A DNA stretch of 64,000 bases from the NCBI GenBank assembly GCA_020746875.1, contig JAGTJL010000019.1, forward strand, positions 744,001 through 808,000, written 5' to 3'. The DNA is from Rhexocercosporidium sp. MPI-PUGE-AT-0058 (taxonomy: Eukaryota; Ascomycota; Leotiomycetes; Helotiales). Made by a program: the position numbers and the translations under genes. This document shows, in pieces, positions 43,657 to 54,124 of the stretch. How positions within the stretch are numbered: position 1 is the stretch's first letter; every line of letters starts with the position of its first letter. The notes beneath the pieces are model-generated. The model was not told the DNA's origin, ran no database searches, and worked only from the letters and a program-made list of their open reading frames with translations.

Positions 43657-45535
43657 ATGGTGATACGGCACACTTCAATGGCCACCACGACGGCATCCAC
43701 ACTCTCCTTCACGGAATCCCTCAGCCTCCTCTCTCTGACCCTCGCCTGTGTGGGCATAATCTCGAATACGTTTCGCGGCGATGGCGAACCCCTCATCGCG
43801 TCGCTGGCATTCAGCGGCATCGCATTCGCAGCATCATATTCTATGATAAGGTGGCTGGGGCCGACGTTTATGAAGGCGGGCTTGAAGGGAAAGGACATGT
43901 CAAAAGTTCATAAGAAGGAGATTCCTGAGACCATGGGTGCGGTTTGCGCGGTGGTTTATCTGTTGATGATCATTGTCTTTATACCGTTTCCCTTCTACAA
44001 GGACATTGTGGCAGCGACTTCTGGAGGGGGAAATCGAGATGTAGTTTTGGAAATTGAGAATGTGCAGACTGGGAGGTTTCTGCATAGGTTTCCACATAGC
44101 AAGGTATGGGCATTTCTGGATCTTGTTTACAGTTTTTGTGTTGCATGGGGAGGAAAATGTTGCGCTGTCCAATGTTCAAGTCGAACATACAGACCAGTAT
44201 TCCCCAGATGTGGTATTCGTATATTCTTTCCAAGTGGATGTTTCGCTCTTCAAATAGCCACAGGCAGTATTTATTTCGTTTCTGGTTTCTGGCCACAATG
44301 CTCCACCACTTTGCCTCGTGCAATGTGCTTTCCGTTTCGGATTCAGAAAATTAATGTTCAAGACGGTTTCCGATACTTGCAATGTCAAATTTTCTATTCT
44401 TGGAATCCAACATTGAAGGACTTCTCTTCATTACCATGTCAGATGCCCAGTCAGACCAAGCACTATCTGGGGGCTTTCGGATGGTTCTCTCGTTTCTTCT
44501 ACTGTTGTCCATATTATACGCTGAATAAATCACTATTCCAATAGTAAACCTAACATCCCTCAGTTAGCATCCTATCTCTCGGCAATTCTCTCCCTCCAAT
44601 CCGTCTGCATCCTCGGCGTCGGCGATGACCTCTTCGACATCCGCTGGCGGCACAAATTCTTTATCCCAGGAATCGCAAGCATCCCCCTCCTGATAGTCTA
44701 CTTCGTGGACTTTGGCGTCACCAAGATCGTGATCCCGATCCCCCTCCGGCCCTACCTAGGAGGGCTTTTCGACCTGGGCTTCCTCTACTACGTCTATATG
44801 GCGTCTGTAGCCATCTTCTGCCCAAACAGTATCAACATCCTCGCGGGTATCAACGGGATCGAAGTCTCCCAATCCCTCGTTATCGCCTTCCTCCTCGTCA
44901 TAAACGATGCCTTCTACCTGATCGGGCCTTTCCCTCCCCTCCACCCTGCAACAGACTCCCATCTCTTCTCGCTATACATGCTCCTCCCCTTCATCGGCGT
45001 CTCGCTCGCCCTGCTCTGCCACAACTGGTACCCATCTAAGGTCTTCGTCGGCGATACCTACTGCTACTTCGCCGGCATGGTCTTCGCCGTCGTAGGCATC
45101 TGCGGACACTTCTCGAAAACGCTACTCCTTCTGTTCATCCCCCAGATCTTCAACTTCGTCTACTCTGCCCCGCAGCTCTTCCGTCTGATCCCCTGTCCGC
45201 GCCACCGTCTTCCGCGCTTCAATGCTAGGACGGGACTCATGGAAGCGTCTGTCACGGAGTGGACATACCCTCCTAAACGCCACATCGCGCTCCTCCTCAC
45301 AATACTACATAAACTGCACCTTCTACGCGTGGAGTGGACTGAGGAGGGCGTGATAGTGACGAGTACCAATTTCACGCTTTTGAACCTGTGGTTGGTCTGG
45401 TTTGGGCCGAAGAGGGAGGATAGACTTGCGATTGAGATCTTGATCATGCAGACTGCGGTGGGCTTATTCGGGTTGTTCGTCAGGCATAACTTCGCCCTGT
45501 TGATTTTCGAGTCGGATAATCTGGGAACGAAGTAG
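43657..45535 (+). CDS. ALG7: UDP-GlcNAc:dolichyl-phosphate GlcNAc-1-phosphotransferase (first step of N-glycan assembly)
   Basis: Exon 1 (43657-44103) and exon 2 (44564-45535) join in phase 0 at HRFPHSK|LASYLSA, a continuous conserved stretch of the family, giving 472 aa. Family marks are KAGLKGKDMSKVHKKEIPET near residues 70-90, GVGDDLFDIRWRHKFFIPG (the Asp-rich catalytic region), FCPNSINILAGINGIEVSQS, CHNWYPSKVFVGDTYCYFAG and IPQIFNFVYSAPQLF. About ten membrane helices are visible. The enzyme acts in the ER membrane and moves GlcNAc-1-P from UDP-GlcNAc to dolichyl phosphate; it is the tunicamycin target. The intron (44104-44563, GTATGG...CTCAG) is 460 bases, far longer than the others in this window. 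Met 43678 is an alternative start. Confidence 0.95.
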
Positions 45536-46895
45536 AAATAGCTAAAGAGCTAAGAGCTGGTGGATTTAAGATGAAGATCATCTATATGCAGAAAGGTGAT
45601 CGTGTAAGAGAGAAAGTGTGTGTGTATTGCATTGTATTGTATTGTATCGTATACCCAGACTAGGATTGTACGAAAGTGATTCATTCCTCTTGTCTGTCAT
45701 GTAATGATGTAAATCATATATCTCTTTAGAAAAACCAAGACCCAAGAATTGTACACCTACCTACACGTAAATCAACAAGCTACCCACCCATCCACAATAC
45801 CTACAACACCTCCCACGCATCACCAATTCAAAGCCAGCCCCCTGAGGGCTGCCAGGTGTAGATTCTCAGTTCCCGTAATCTCTCTCTCTCTCTCTACTAA
45901 TGTAAACCGAGAAACCGATAAAACTCTAAGCTATGATAGACCATCAAAAGCCTTCAACATCCTATCTTATCCTATCCCATCCCTATCCAGTCGTCAGTCA
46001 CCCCCCTCTCTTTCACCGTGTGACTCGCTCGCTGACGGCAAAGAAGCGTAAAGTGAAGTGAAGTGGAGAGTGGCTACGCAACCTAACCCAACCTAACCCA
46101 ACCCAACTCACCCCAATGGTCTCGGTCTCAGTCCCAGTCTCAGTCTCACCAGGCACCCGAATTCCATACGTCGCGAGTGACTTGCTCGATGTATGTATGA
46201 CCCATCTAGTCGGGCAGGTGGCTGATGGGTCATGAGTAATCCTTTCCATTCCCATGCTCATTTCTCGTATAAGAACGCTTACGCACACATGTTTAAGCTT
46301 CAACTTCTCCCCTCTATTTCAAGTATGGATTTCCAGATACGTTCTTGTACATCTTTGAAAAAAGTTATTATTTGAGTTTAGGTTGTTTGATTGGATTGGT
46401 TTGGTGTTTTTTTGGCCGTTGAGGCTTCTTCCATCAGCTACTGGTACAACAAGGGGTATCTGCCCTCTCTCTTTCTCTCCACTTCTCTCTCTATCTCCCT
46501 CTCGCGATGTTCGTCTCTCACGAGATATCATATCATGTCCTTCCTTTCATTTCCATTCCTTCATCCCTCGAGAGCAACCCCGCCCCTACTCCAGCCCACC
46601 ATCCCGTGGCTGGTGTCCAGTAAAGGATCAAACAAAGACACAAAAGGTCAGTAAAGACCTTTTTCAATCAAGTGTAAAAAAAGGCCACCCCAATACGCCA
46701 GCCAGCCAGTCCAAAGCTGATCCCGAAGCCCCCTTTTGACCCCCATGGTAGTAACCATGCCGTGCCATCCCAGACCCGAAAACGCTCAAACCACAGAAAA
46801 AAAGAATCCACAGATGGAATCAAGGAAAAGAAAAATAACTCAGAAGAGTCGAGGCAACCAGCATTGAAAAGCGCTGTGGCGAAAATCTATGTATG
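45536..46895. other. 3' flanks of convergent genes with simple repeats
   Basis: Holds GTATT repeats (45624-45650), a CT run (45883-45898), CCTAACCCAA repeats (46079-46110) and a GTCTCA run (46120-46147). Frames in this stretch follow the simple-sequence composition. No gene is supported. Confidence 0.6.
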
Positions 46896-49800
46896 TTACA
46901 ACGTGCCATTAGACTTTTCTGATGGCGGAGTATTCGTTAAAGGTTCCGAGGTTGGTCCAGCCACCGCTAGAGGGTTCACCGTCTTCTCGATTGCTGCTGG
47001 GGATTCGACTATTGCCGAGCCTTCCAGACCGCCTTGTCCTTTCGCTTCTTCGATTGTCGATAAAGAGGGCTTGAGAACCGCTGGTGCGATGGTGGGACTA
47101 CTTCCAGATGCAGGCTTTGTTGTGTGTGAAGTATCTGTCTTCTTCCTCCTAGCCGCATAGTCGCTAAGGCTGAGTTTCTTTGTCGTTTTGACTGGACTTG
47201 GAGCAATCCCATTGACAACAGTGGTAGCAAAAGGGGGTGGAAACTGCACAGTGCCGAATGGAGATTGTGCGGTTGAGGACGCAGAAGATGGCGTAGCATT
47301 GCCAGTTCCAGAAAGCGGTGCCGACATATTAGGTGTGGAGAAGATAGGGGCGGGTGGCATCTGAACCCTCAGTTCTGGAGACTTTTGTCCCAATGTAGGG
47401 CTCGAGCCAGCGACATTACTGGACTGATTGGGCCAAGGTGGAGGGGGTTTGATGGTGGTCGTAGAGGTAACGGTTGGCACATCGGTCATGGCGACGTCAA
47501 CTGAACCGGAAACATCAACCGAAGGTGTGGAAGATGCAATGCTCATGTTTCGACCTTTCGTCTCCGTTGGCGATTGCGTCTGGTGGCGATCCTCATGGTT
47601 GGGTGGATCTAGGTCCATAGATATCGCGGGAGATGCTCGCACGCTGCCATCCTCACCACCATTCGTTGGAACAGGTTGTTGAGCGGCCCGAGCGTCTTGT
47701 TGCTTTTGGATGTTATGACGGTTCCTCAGCAAACGTTTCGATAGCGTCAGAATCGAGCGCTTCGGCTTCGGAGTAGACTCGTTCCACCAGGCGTTCTCGA
47801 CCTCGTCAGTTTGTGTCGAGGCCTCTGCATAGGTAGGCTTCGGGTTGACGGAGCTATGCCGCGAGCGGTATGGCATCGAGTGGGTTGGTGAGGCCCGAGT
47901 ATCGGGGGAGCGGACGGCACCTGTTGGCGAGGTCGTACTGACAGGAGATCCAGAAGGCCGCCTTGACGCAGTACTCGCATCAACGTACTTGTGTGAACGA
48001 GCCGCATTGGTAGTAGGCGGCCCCGAAGCTTGTGAGATGGATGCGCGAGGTGCGACCGAACGTTGCCGTGGTTTGGGTGGAGGATGGGCTCCTACAGTGT
48101 GGGAGGATATGCTCATATTGGAACCATCGGACGCTCGTTTCTTCTTCTTGGGTGGTCCCTGCTCCATCTTCCTAAAAGAGTCTTCGAGAGCAGCTAGCTT
48201 TCTCTTCTCCCGTTCAGAGCTCTCCGTCAGGATACCGTTAGATTCACCGTTATGTGATGGTGTCATGTCCCGACTGTGGGGTTTGCTTCGAACTGACCCG
48301 GAGACCGAGCGATTGTCATCATCTTCGTACTGATCACCTTGACCTTCGCTCGCAGCTCGACTATTTGTGGCATGACCAGTACTTGTCGGCGAGACGTGGT
48401 TCTGCTTTGCTTTCCGACCCTTTTTCGGTTTGACGCCGTTGGTTTGTGTATGCGACCTTCCGAGATAATCTCGTTGGAATCGAACAAACGCACATTCACT
48501 TCCCAGATCGCAAGCACACCCGCCATGATCGGTAAGGACGGTATAGACAAGGCTCAAGAGAGTTTCATATTCATCCTCAGTCACATCAGAGGTGTCCGAA
48601 ACGGCCCCCTCCTCGTCACCGAGACTGAGTAGGCGCCTGTATCGATTGCCAAGTTCATTGTTGGGGAATCGAAAATCCCATTGGATGGTTACCTGCTCGT
48701 TGGCACCCAAAGGCCGTTCACTCGTCAACCAGAAATGATATTCGGTGTCGTGCGCGAGAAAGGTTTCTAGAGCTGTGTTAGGGTGACAACTCCGCCGCAC
48801 ATATCGGTATTCCGAGCCTTCTACTCTCATGTCGATGACCAGAGGTAATTGCGGATGGAAGATGACAAATGGTTGAGGATGCGCCGCCTCTGCCCAGCGG
48901 CTTTGGGGGTCGGCGCAGTATTCTACTTGGAATTTGATGACACCATAGATAGGGCATATTCGCCCAGCTTCCGTTAGTGGTGCGGTGTTCCGTACGGATC
49001 TCCAGGTGAGGGTAGGGCCATCTCCTTGAGCAACCTTCTTGGTGTCGATCCTTAGGTGAGGCCATTGCAAGGTGTCAACGGGAACCGTGAGAATTTGAAA
49101 GACGTTTTTCTTGATGGCATTGGCGTCCTCTTTTAATTTCTCGGGACTTCGAAGCCATAAGCCCATCCGATTCGAGACTTGCAAACTTGCAAAGGAGTTG
49201 GTTGAAGTAGTCCTTGATTCGTCGCCATCGTAAAGAGTAACGAATCGATCGTTGTAGATGTAGCCGTTGGAGTTGCCGATTTCGGGAGGGGTGTGGGCAG
49301 GACTAGGAGGATGAGCGTGGTTATGAGGTCTGGCATTCAAAGGAGGACTGCGCTTCATCTGAGAACTAATAGATTGAGTTGATCGATGGCCTTTCGACTT
49401 CTTCGTATGGGTATGGTGGTCCGAGGGACTGGCATGTTTGTGATGATCGTGATCATGATGACCATTTACCTGAAGATCCGACGGCTTTGTTTTCTTCTTG
49501 TGACTCTTCGGGGGCGGACGTTTTGTTTTCTTGTCTGGGCTATCGTTGATCGCTTTGTTCTGCCGTTGGAGTCGCTGCCGCTCGGTCGCATGGCGCCGGT
49601 CCAAGGTTAACGGTCGCGGTTTGCAGTCAGCACAGGAATGGTCGAACTCCTCCCTCGAGGCATCATCGACTTGTCCGGGGTAGAAGCATTCGATATGTTG
49701 CCACGTATCGCACTTTTCGCAATAAATAGTGTTTCCATCGTCGTCGAGGTAGTCGCAGATGCACTTTATGGTGTAAGGCTCCTCCTCTGCGGACTCGATG

Positions 49801-49904
49801 ATGGGACGCGCATCGCTTGCGGAATTCACAATCGTTGAAGGGAAAGCCGTCTGGATCGGAGTCGCGTTCTGCGTTGGAATTGAAAGGGGCCTTTCTGTCA
49901 TCAT
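46896..49904 (-). CDS. PHD finger-SET domain protein, Set3-like chromatin regulator
   Basis: A single exon of 1002 aa. A PHD finger lies at about residues 45-95 (YTIKCICDYLDDDGNTIYCE, CDTWQHIECFYPGQV, HSCADCKP). Basic/His-rich disorder (KSHKKKTKPS, HHDHDHHKH) precedes a SET domain at about 275-415. The SET region has the substrate-site-like segment YVRRSCHPNTALETF and ends in TIQWDFRFP; post-SET-like Cys residues (GGCACDLGSECAFV) follow. The C-terminal half is Ser/Pro/Thr-rich and disordered. The order PHD then SET is that of yeast Set3 and animal MLL5/SETD5. Set3 is a scaffold of a histone deacetylase complex, binds H3K4me and is thought to lack methyltransferase activity. The degenerate RRSCHPN in place of NHSCxPN fits this. 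Nuclear. Confidence 0.9.
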   Translation of the reverse strand: MMTERPLSIPTQNATPIQTAFPSTIVNSASDARPIIESAEEEPYTIKCICDYLDDDGNTIYCEKCDTWQHIECFYPGQVDDASREEFDHSCADCKPRPLTLDRRHATERQRLQRQNKAINDSPDKKTKRPPPKSHKKKTKPSDLQVNGHHDHDHHKHASPSDHHTHTKKSKGHRSTQSISSQMKRSPPLNARPHNHAHPPSPAHTPPEIGNSNGYIYNDRFVTLYDGDESRTTSTNSFASLQVSNRMGLWLRSPEKLKEDANAIKKNVFQILTVPVDTLQWPHLRIDTKKVAQGDGPTLTWRSVRNTAPLTEAGRICPIYGVIKFQVEYCADPQSRWAEAAHPQPFVIFHPQLPLVIDMRVEGSEYRYVRRSCHPNTALETFLAHDTEYHFWLTSERPLGANEQVTIQWDFRFPNNELGNRYRRLLSLGDEEGAVSDTSDVTEDEYETLLSLVYTVLTDHGGCACDLGSECAFVRFQRDYLGRSHTQTNGVKPKKGRKAKQNHVSPTSTGHATNSRAASEGQGDQYEDDDNRSVSGSVRSKPHSRDMTPSHNGESNGILTESSEREKRKLAALEDSFRKMEQGPPKKKKRASDGSNMSISSHTVGAHPPPKPRQRSVAPRASISQASGPPTTNAARSHKYVDASTASRRPSGSPVSTTSPTGAVRSPDTRASPTHSMPYRSRHSSVNPKPTYAEASTQTDEVENAWWNESTPKPKRSILTLSKRLLRNRHNIQKQQDARAAQQPVPTNGGEDGSVRASPAISMDLDPPNHEDRHQTQSPTETKGRNMSIASSTPSVDVSGSVDVAMTDVPTVTSTTTIKPPPPWPNQSSNVAGSSPTLGQKSPELRVQMPPAPIFSTPNMSAPLSGTGNATPSSASSTAQSPFGTVQFPPPFATTVVNGIAPSPVKTTKKLSLSDYAARRKKTDTSHTTKPASGSSPTIAPAVLKPSLSTIEEAKGQGGLEGSAIVESPAAIEKTVNPLAVAGPTSEPLTNTPPSEKSNGTL

Positions 49905-52632
49905 CTAACAGGAGCCTCCAGGTGGCTGTACAAGTGGGAGGTTCAAGGTGAGTTCACTGATTCTTTGGCCTGAGTCGCATGACGAAGACGGCCGCGACTC
50001 GATCGAAAAAGGTGTCGCAGAGCGAGCGAAGGGTCCGAGAATGGCAACGGCTATCATCAGTTGTTGGAAAAGACTGTAGAACGTTTCCTGTCAAGGCTGC
50101 TGGCCGACGCGGTAGACTCGAGGCACAGAGAGATCGGAGGCGGTACCGGCAATTCAGCGATTGTAGACCCCTTCCAGAGGATGTGTGTGGCCGTCAACGG
50201 TGCAGAGACGATGGTAGATCGAGGTGAGGGACTCGTAATCGACTCGAGGAGGTGGGAGAAGACTCTTCAAGGCTGCTGGAGGCGAAGGGCGTGAGGATGA
50301 AAGAGGAGATCTCGAAGGACAAGGACGGTCGAGAAGGCAGACGGATCGCTGTTGATGAGACGTTGATAATGGTGAGAATTCTCAAGCCTAGATAGCACCG
50401 AGATGAGGAGTACCAAGAGATTGTCGTCGTGAATGGTGCAGGACGGTTGGTGAGGGTGAAGTGGTGATGGTGAATGGGAGGAAGGGAAGGGAAGAGAGGG
50501 GGAGACGAGATGGTGAGTGGCCCTTCCTTAGGACAGGACAGGAAAGAGCAGAGCACAGAGCAAAGTAGAGCGACCGACCTACTCTGCTCTCTAGCGAACT
50601 GAGCCTGGCTCCCTGGCCGCTTTTGGCTCATGCATGCATGCATCTGGAGGGCTACGGTGACCGAGCAGCGTCGAGGGGAGTGCTGTACTGTACCGTAGTG
50701 CCGCTTATCAGGAGGAGTACGGCAGGCGGGGCGGGTTGTTGGACCGGCACCGGCACTGTGCACCGCACTTGTTGGTCACTCACCTGTGAGTGAGTAGTAT
50801 ACTTCGTACTTTGTAGTAGGACCGTAGTACAATCCAGTCTAGTACTGTACTGTTGGGTGGGGGGGAGGGAGCAGACCAGGCTGCAGGAGACGACTGCTTG
50901 GCTCGGCTCGGCTCAGCTCAGCTCAGCTCATATCCATAGCCATAGCCATAGTAGCTGCGCCAGTACAGCACAGTACAGGATTGCTTGCTGGCTGCGGGCA
51001 GAAGTCGACAGATATCTGGGCTGGCTGGCTGGACTGGCTGGATGTCGCAGTAATATTCTGGTAGCATAGCGATGACTGCTGCTGCGACTATCAGTGATAG
51101 TAGGGCCAGACTTGACTTACCAGAGCCAGTTGCCAGAGCCGGATGCTGTTTGCTGTTTGCGGCTAAGCTGAGGTGAAATATGCTGTGTTGTGCTGTGCTG
51201 TGCTTTCTATGAAAGGGAGTGAGGAGGAGGGGGAGGGGATGGGAGGGGAAGGGATAGGAAGGGATGAGTGAGTGAGTGAGTGAGTGAGTGATGGAGTGAG
51301 CAAGAGTAGAGTCGGATGGATCCAAAGCCGCCAGATGAGATGGCAGAGGCAAATGACGACTGGGCTGATGATGAGCTCGGAGGGCAAGAACAAGGACAAG
51401 GTCAAGAACGAGAGACAAGGACACGGACGAGCGAGAGACGAGGTCAAAGAAGAACGAACAGTGCAGGCAGGCAGGCAAGCCTTCGTTGCTTGCAGATGCA
51501 GTTGCAGTTGTACTGTAGGTGCAGATGAGACGGCATTCTGAGCTCAAAGCGGCGAGATATGCTTGACCAAGTAACTCAAATGGAAAGCCCTTCCTGCCGG
51601 TAGCGTCGAAGGCCATCGTCCAATCAGCACCACGTGCGTCTAGCGTGAAGTCTGCGCGACTGAGAAATCGATGCCGCTGCCTGAATTTGCGCCAGGGCGG
51701 GCGTTGCAGGAGCAGGGAAGGCAGGGAAAGCAGGGCAGGGTAGGGCAAGGTACAGGAGGGGAGGCCAGGGAAGGAAGAAAGAAGTGCAGCTGCGGCCAGT
51801 AGAGGAGGGAGGAGAGAGGGCGGAGAGGGACATGAGGAGAAAGCATGATGTCAAGTCAAAAAAGATATGAAGGAATGCTTGCAAAATGCTGGCTCGGAAC
51901 TCACTACTTGGTAGCTAGCTGGCTATCTATCCATCTATCCATCCATCCATCCAGACTTTACGTACTTCCGTACTGTGTAGAAGAGTGGATCTTTGTCTCT
52001 CGTTTCGAACATTTCCAGATAAGGGGGAAACACTAGCACCGAAAGCAAAGAGGGTAGGGGATCCTTGCCCTCGAGGAAAGACATCTAGGATATGACAAGT
52101 CATGTGACTTTCTGTTTTCACGTTTCGGGCTCTCGGGGGTTTGGCGGATTAGCTCTCCCCGTTCTGAGAGTCTAGACGTCTAGACTAGATCTTCGAGATC
52201 GTCTGTCTGGCTGGGTTTGGATAAGAAGGGAGGGTCCCATGGATCTGGGGTCTGAACAAATGAATTCCAAGAACCTTAATCCAAAGTAAAGTAATAAACG
52301 ATGAGTACTTGTATGAAGGGTACTACTAGGTGAGTCCAATTTGTCTAAAGTAGCTGAGCAAGATACATGAACCAATCCCGTACCTTCCCCTTCCCTCATC
52401 CTCCTCCCTCTCTTCCCCAACGCCGCCTTAGAGTAAGACGCACCTGCCAACCTGGATACGCAACTCCTACCCCTGCCCTGTCCTGCAGCGACGCGTGCAC
52501 GGAAGCACCACTCACCTTCCGCGCCTCTTCCAATTTTATATTGCTCTCAGAGCTCTCCTAAGCTTCATAACTCAAAACAAAGTACACATCGACTTCTGAA
52601 TACCAAAGGGACATCCCCCACTCCCTTTCAAA
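49905..52632. promoter_or_regulatory. 2.7-kb divergent upstream region rich in microsatellites
   Basis: Between the ATGs of the Set3-like gene (49904) and EBP (52633). It contains GCAT repeats (50629-50644), GGCTC/AGCTC pentamers (50897-50930), a TGCTG/TGTGC run (51181-51206), GAGT tetramers (51264-51292) and ATCC tetramers (51920-51950). Frames on both strands here come from the repeats (Ser/Pro/Leu-rich). It is probably a long regulatory and leader region; no gene is supported. Confidence 0.6.
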
Positions 52633-53668
52633 ATGGGCATCGAAGATCCAGCAACCCACCCCTACTTTCCCCAAAACGTTGTCCTTTCGGGAGGAACATT
52701 CATCGCCAATGACTGGGACGTCGTGACGCTCATCGCGGTCTTCGCAGCGGGATGGGCTGCCATAATGAGCGTCACGCTCTTGGTAGTGAAACAAGTAAAT
52801 CCGCGTCTTGGGAAAGCGGATCGTGGGTTGGTGTTATGGTTTGTACTTTGTAAGTCTCTCTCTGGAGCAGAAAAATAAAAAGATAAACTTCCCCTTAAAA
52901 TGCTTGGGGGAGGAGACTAGCTTGAGGAGTTGGCTCAAGGGGGATTTGGAAGATGTACCTTACTGATGGAGGAAATCCAGGCGGTGCAATCCATCTCTTC
53001 TTCGAGGGCTACTTCATGTATAACCACCACCGCATGGCAAGCATGACGGATTTCTTCGGCCAGCTATGGAAGGAATACGCCTTATCTGATTCTCGATACA
53101 TGGCTTCCGATCCATTCGTGCTTTGTATGGAGTCTTGGACCGCTGTACGTCCATCCTCTCGCCTTGCTCTATAAAAAATACACCATCTACTCACTCACCC
53201 TCCCCGTTATTTACTCACCCCCTGTTCAGATCTTCTGGGGCCCCCTCTCCTTCCTAACAGCCCTTCTCATAACCACCAACTCGCCCTACCGGCACCCCGT
53301 CCAAGCCCTCGTGTCCACAGGCCAGTTCTACGGGGATATCTTATACTACACCACCAGTCTGTTCGACGACATCTACAAGCAGCAGCGCCATTATAGACCG
53401 GAACCCTATTATTTCTGGTTCTATTTCGTGTTCATGAATGGTGCTTGGATTGTTATTCCGTTGTGTAAGTTTGTCTCTTCTTCTTTTTTATTTGGCTCCT
53501 TCTCTTCATTTCTCGCGAGGTGGCCCAGGTGGGGTTTAGATGGAAAGGGGCGTTTTGTGTGAGATGGGTACTGATAGTGATGCAGGTTGTATGTTTAGCA
53601 GTATGAGAGCGACTGCGAAGTCTTTCGCTATTTCTCAGAAGGTTGAGGAAGAGAAGAAGAAGCTATGA
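52633..53668 (+). CDS. EBP-like delta8-delta7 sterol isomerase (EXPERA domain)
   Basis: Four exons (52633-52849, 52981-53144, 53230-53464, 53586-53668) in agreeing phases give 232 aa. Four or five membrane helices are visible: VVTLIAVFAAGWAAIMSVTL, GLVLWFVLCGAIHLFFEGYF, IFWGPLSFLTALLITT and YYFWFYFVFMNGAWIVIPL. The EXPERA-family catalytic-region residues are present in CGAIHLFFEGYF, FVLCMESWTA and FMNGAWIVIP (conserved His, Glu, Glu, Asn, Trp). The enzyme isomerises the sterol B-ring double bond in the ER (same reaction as human EBP; unrelated in sequence to yeast Erg2). The C-terminus EEEKKKL fits a KKxx ER-retrieval signal. Confidence 0.92.
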
Positions 53669-54124
53669 TCCACTGATGGTATCACATGGCGATGTGTGTA
53701 CGTGTGTGTGTTTCCAATAGAGATTCCAGTACGAGGGAAGAGGATGGCAATCCGAAACTTGCTTAAAAATAATCTTAATAGGACGATTCGGTGGAGAGGG
53801 AGGAAAAGAAGAAGACTAAAATGTAGAGTATAGACAGAAGTACCCAGACGAGAATAGACGAGAAGATTGCGTGCGAAAAAGAAGGAGTTTTCGATTTCGA
53901 TATGAGTAGCAGTTCTTTGGTCGCGTTCCTCTTCCGTCTTCCAGTATATTGATCTTTGTTCGTATGTTGCCGTTCTCTAGTCCCCATTCATTTGATTGTG
54001 CGCAGTCAAATGACTAATATCATTTCCCCAAGTCGAGCTACGAGTGCAATGTCTTTCACTGTATCTACTCCCTCCTTCCTTTTCCATCATCCTCGCTTAT
54101 TTCACACAGCGCATCCGCCTCCCC
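53669..54124. other. 3' flanks of convergent genes
   Basis: Between the EBP stop and the bZIP-like gene stop. Purine-rich and AT-rich parts, no coding signal. Confidence 0.6.

Noticed and set aside
50194..51884. Several long Ser/Pro/Leu-rich open frames on the minus strand
   Set aside because: They follow the microsatellite composition (for example repeated HSLTHSLTHSL from GAGT tetramers) and show no conserved sequence or splice structure.
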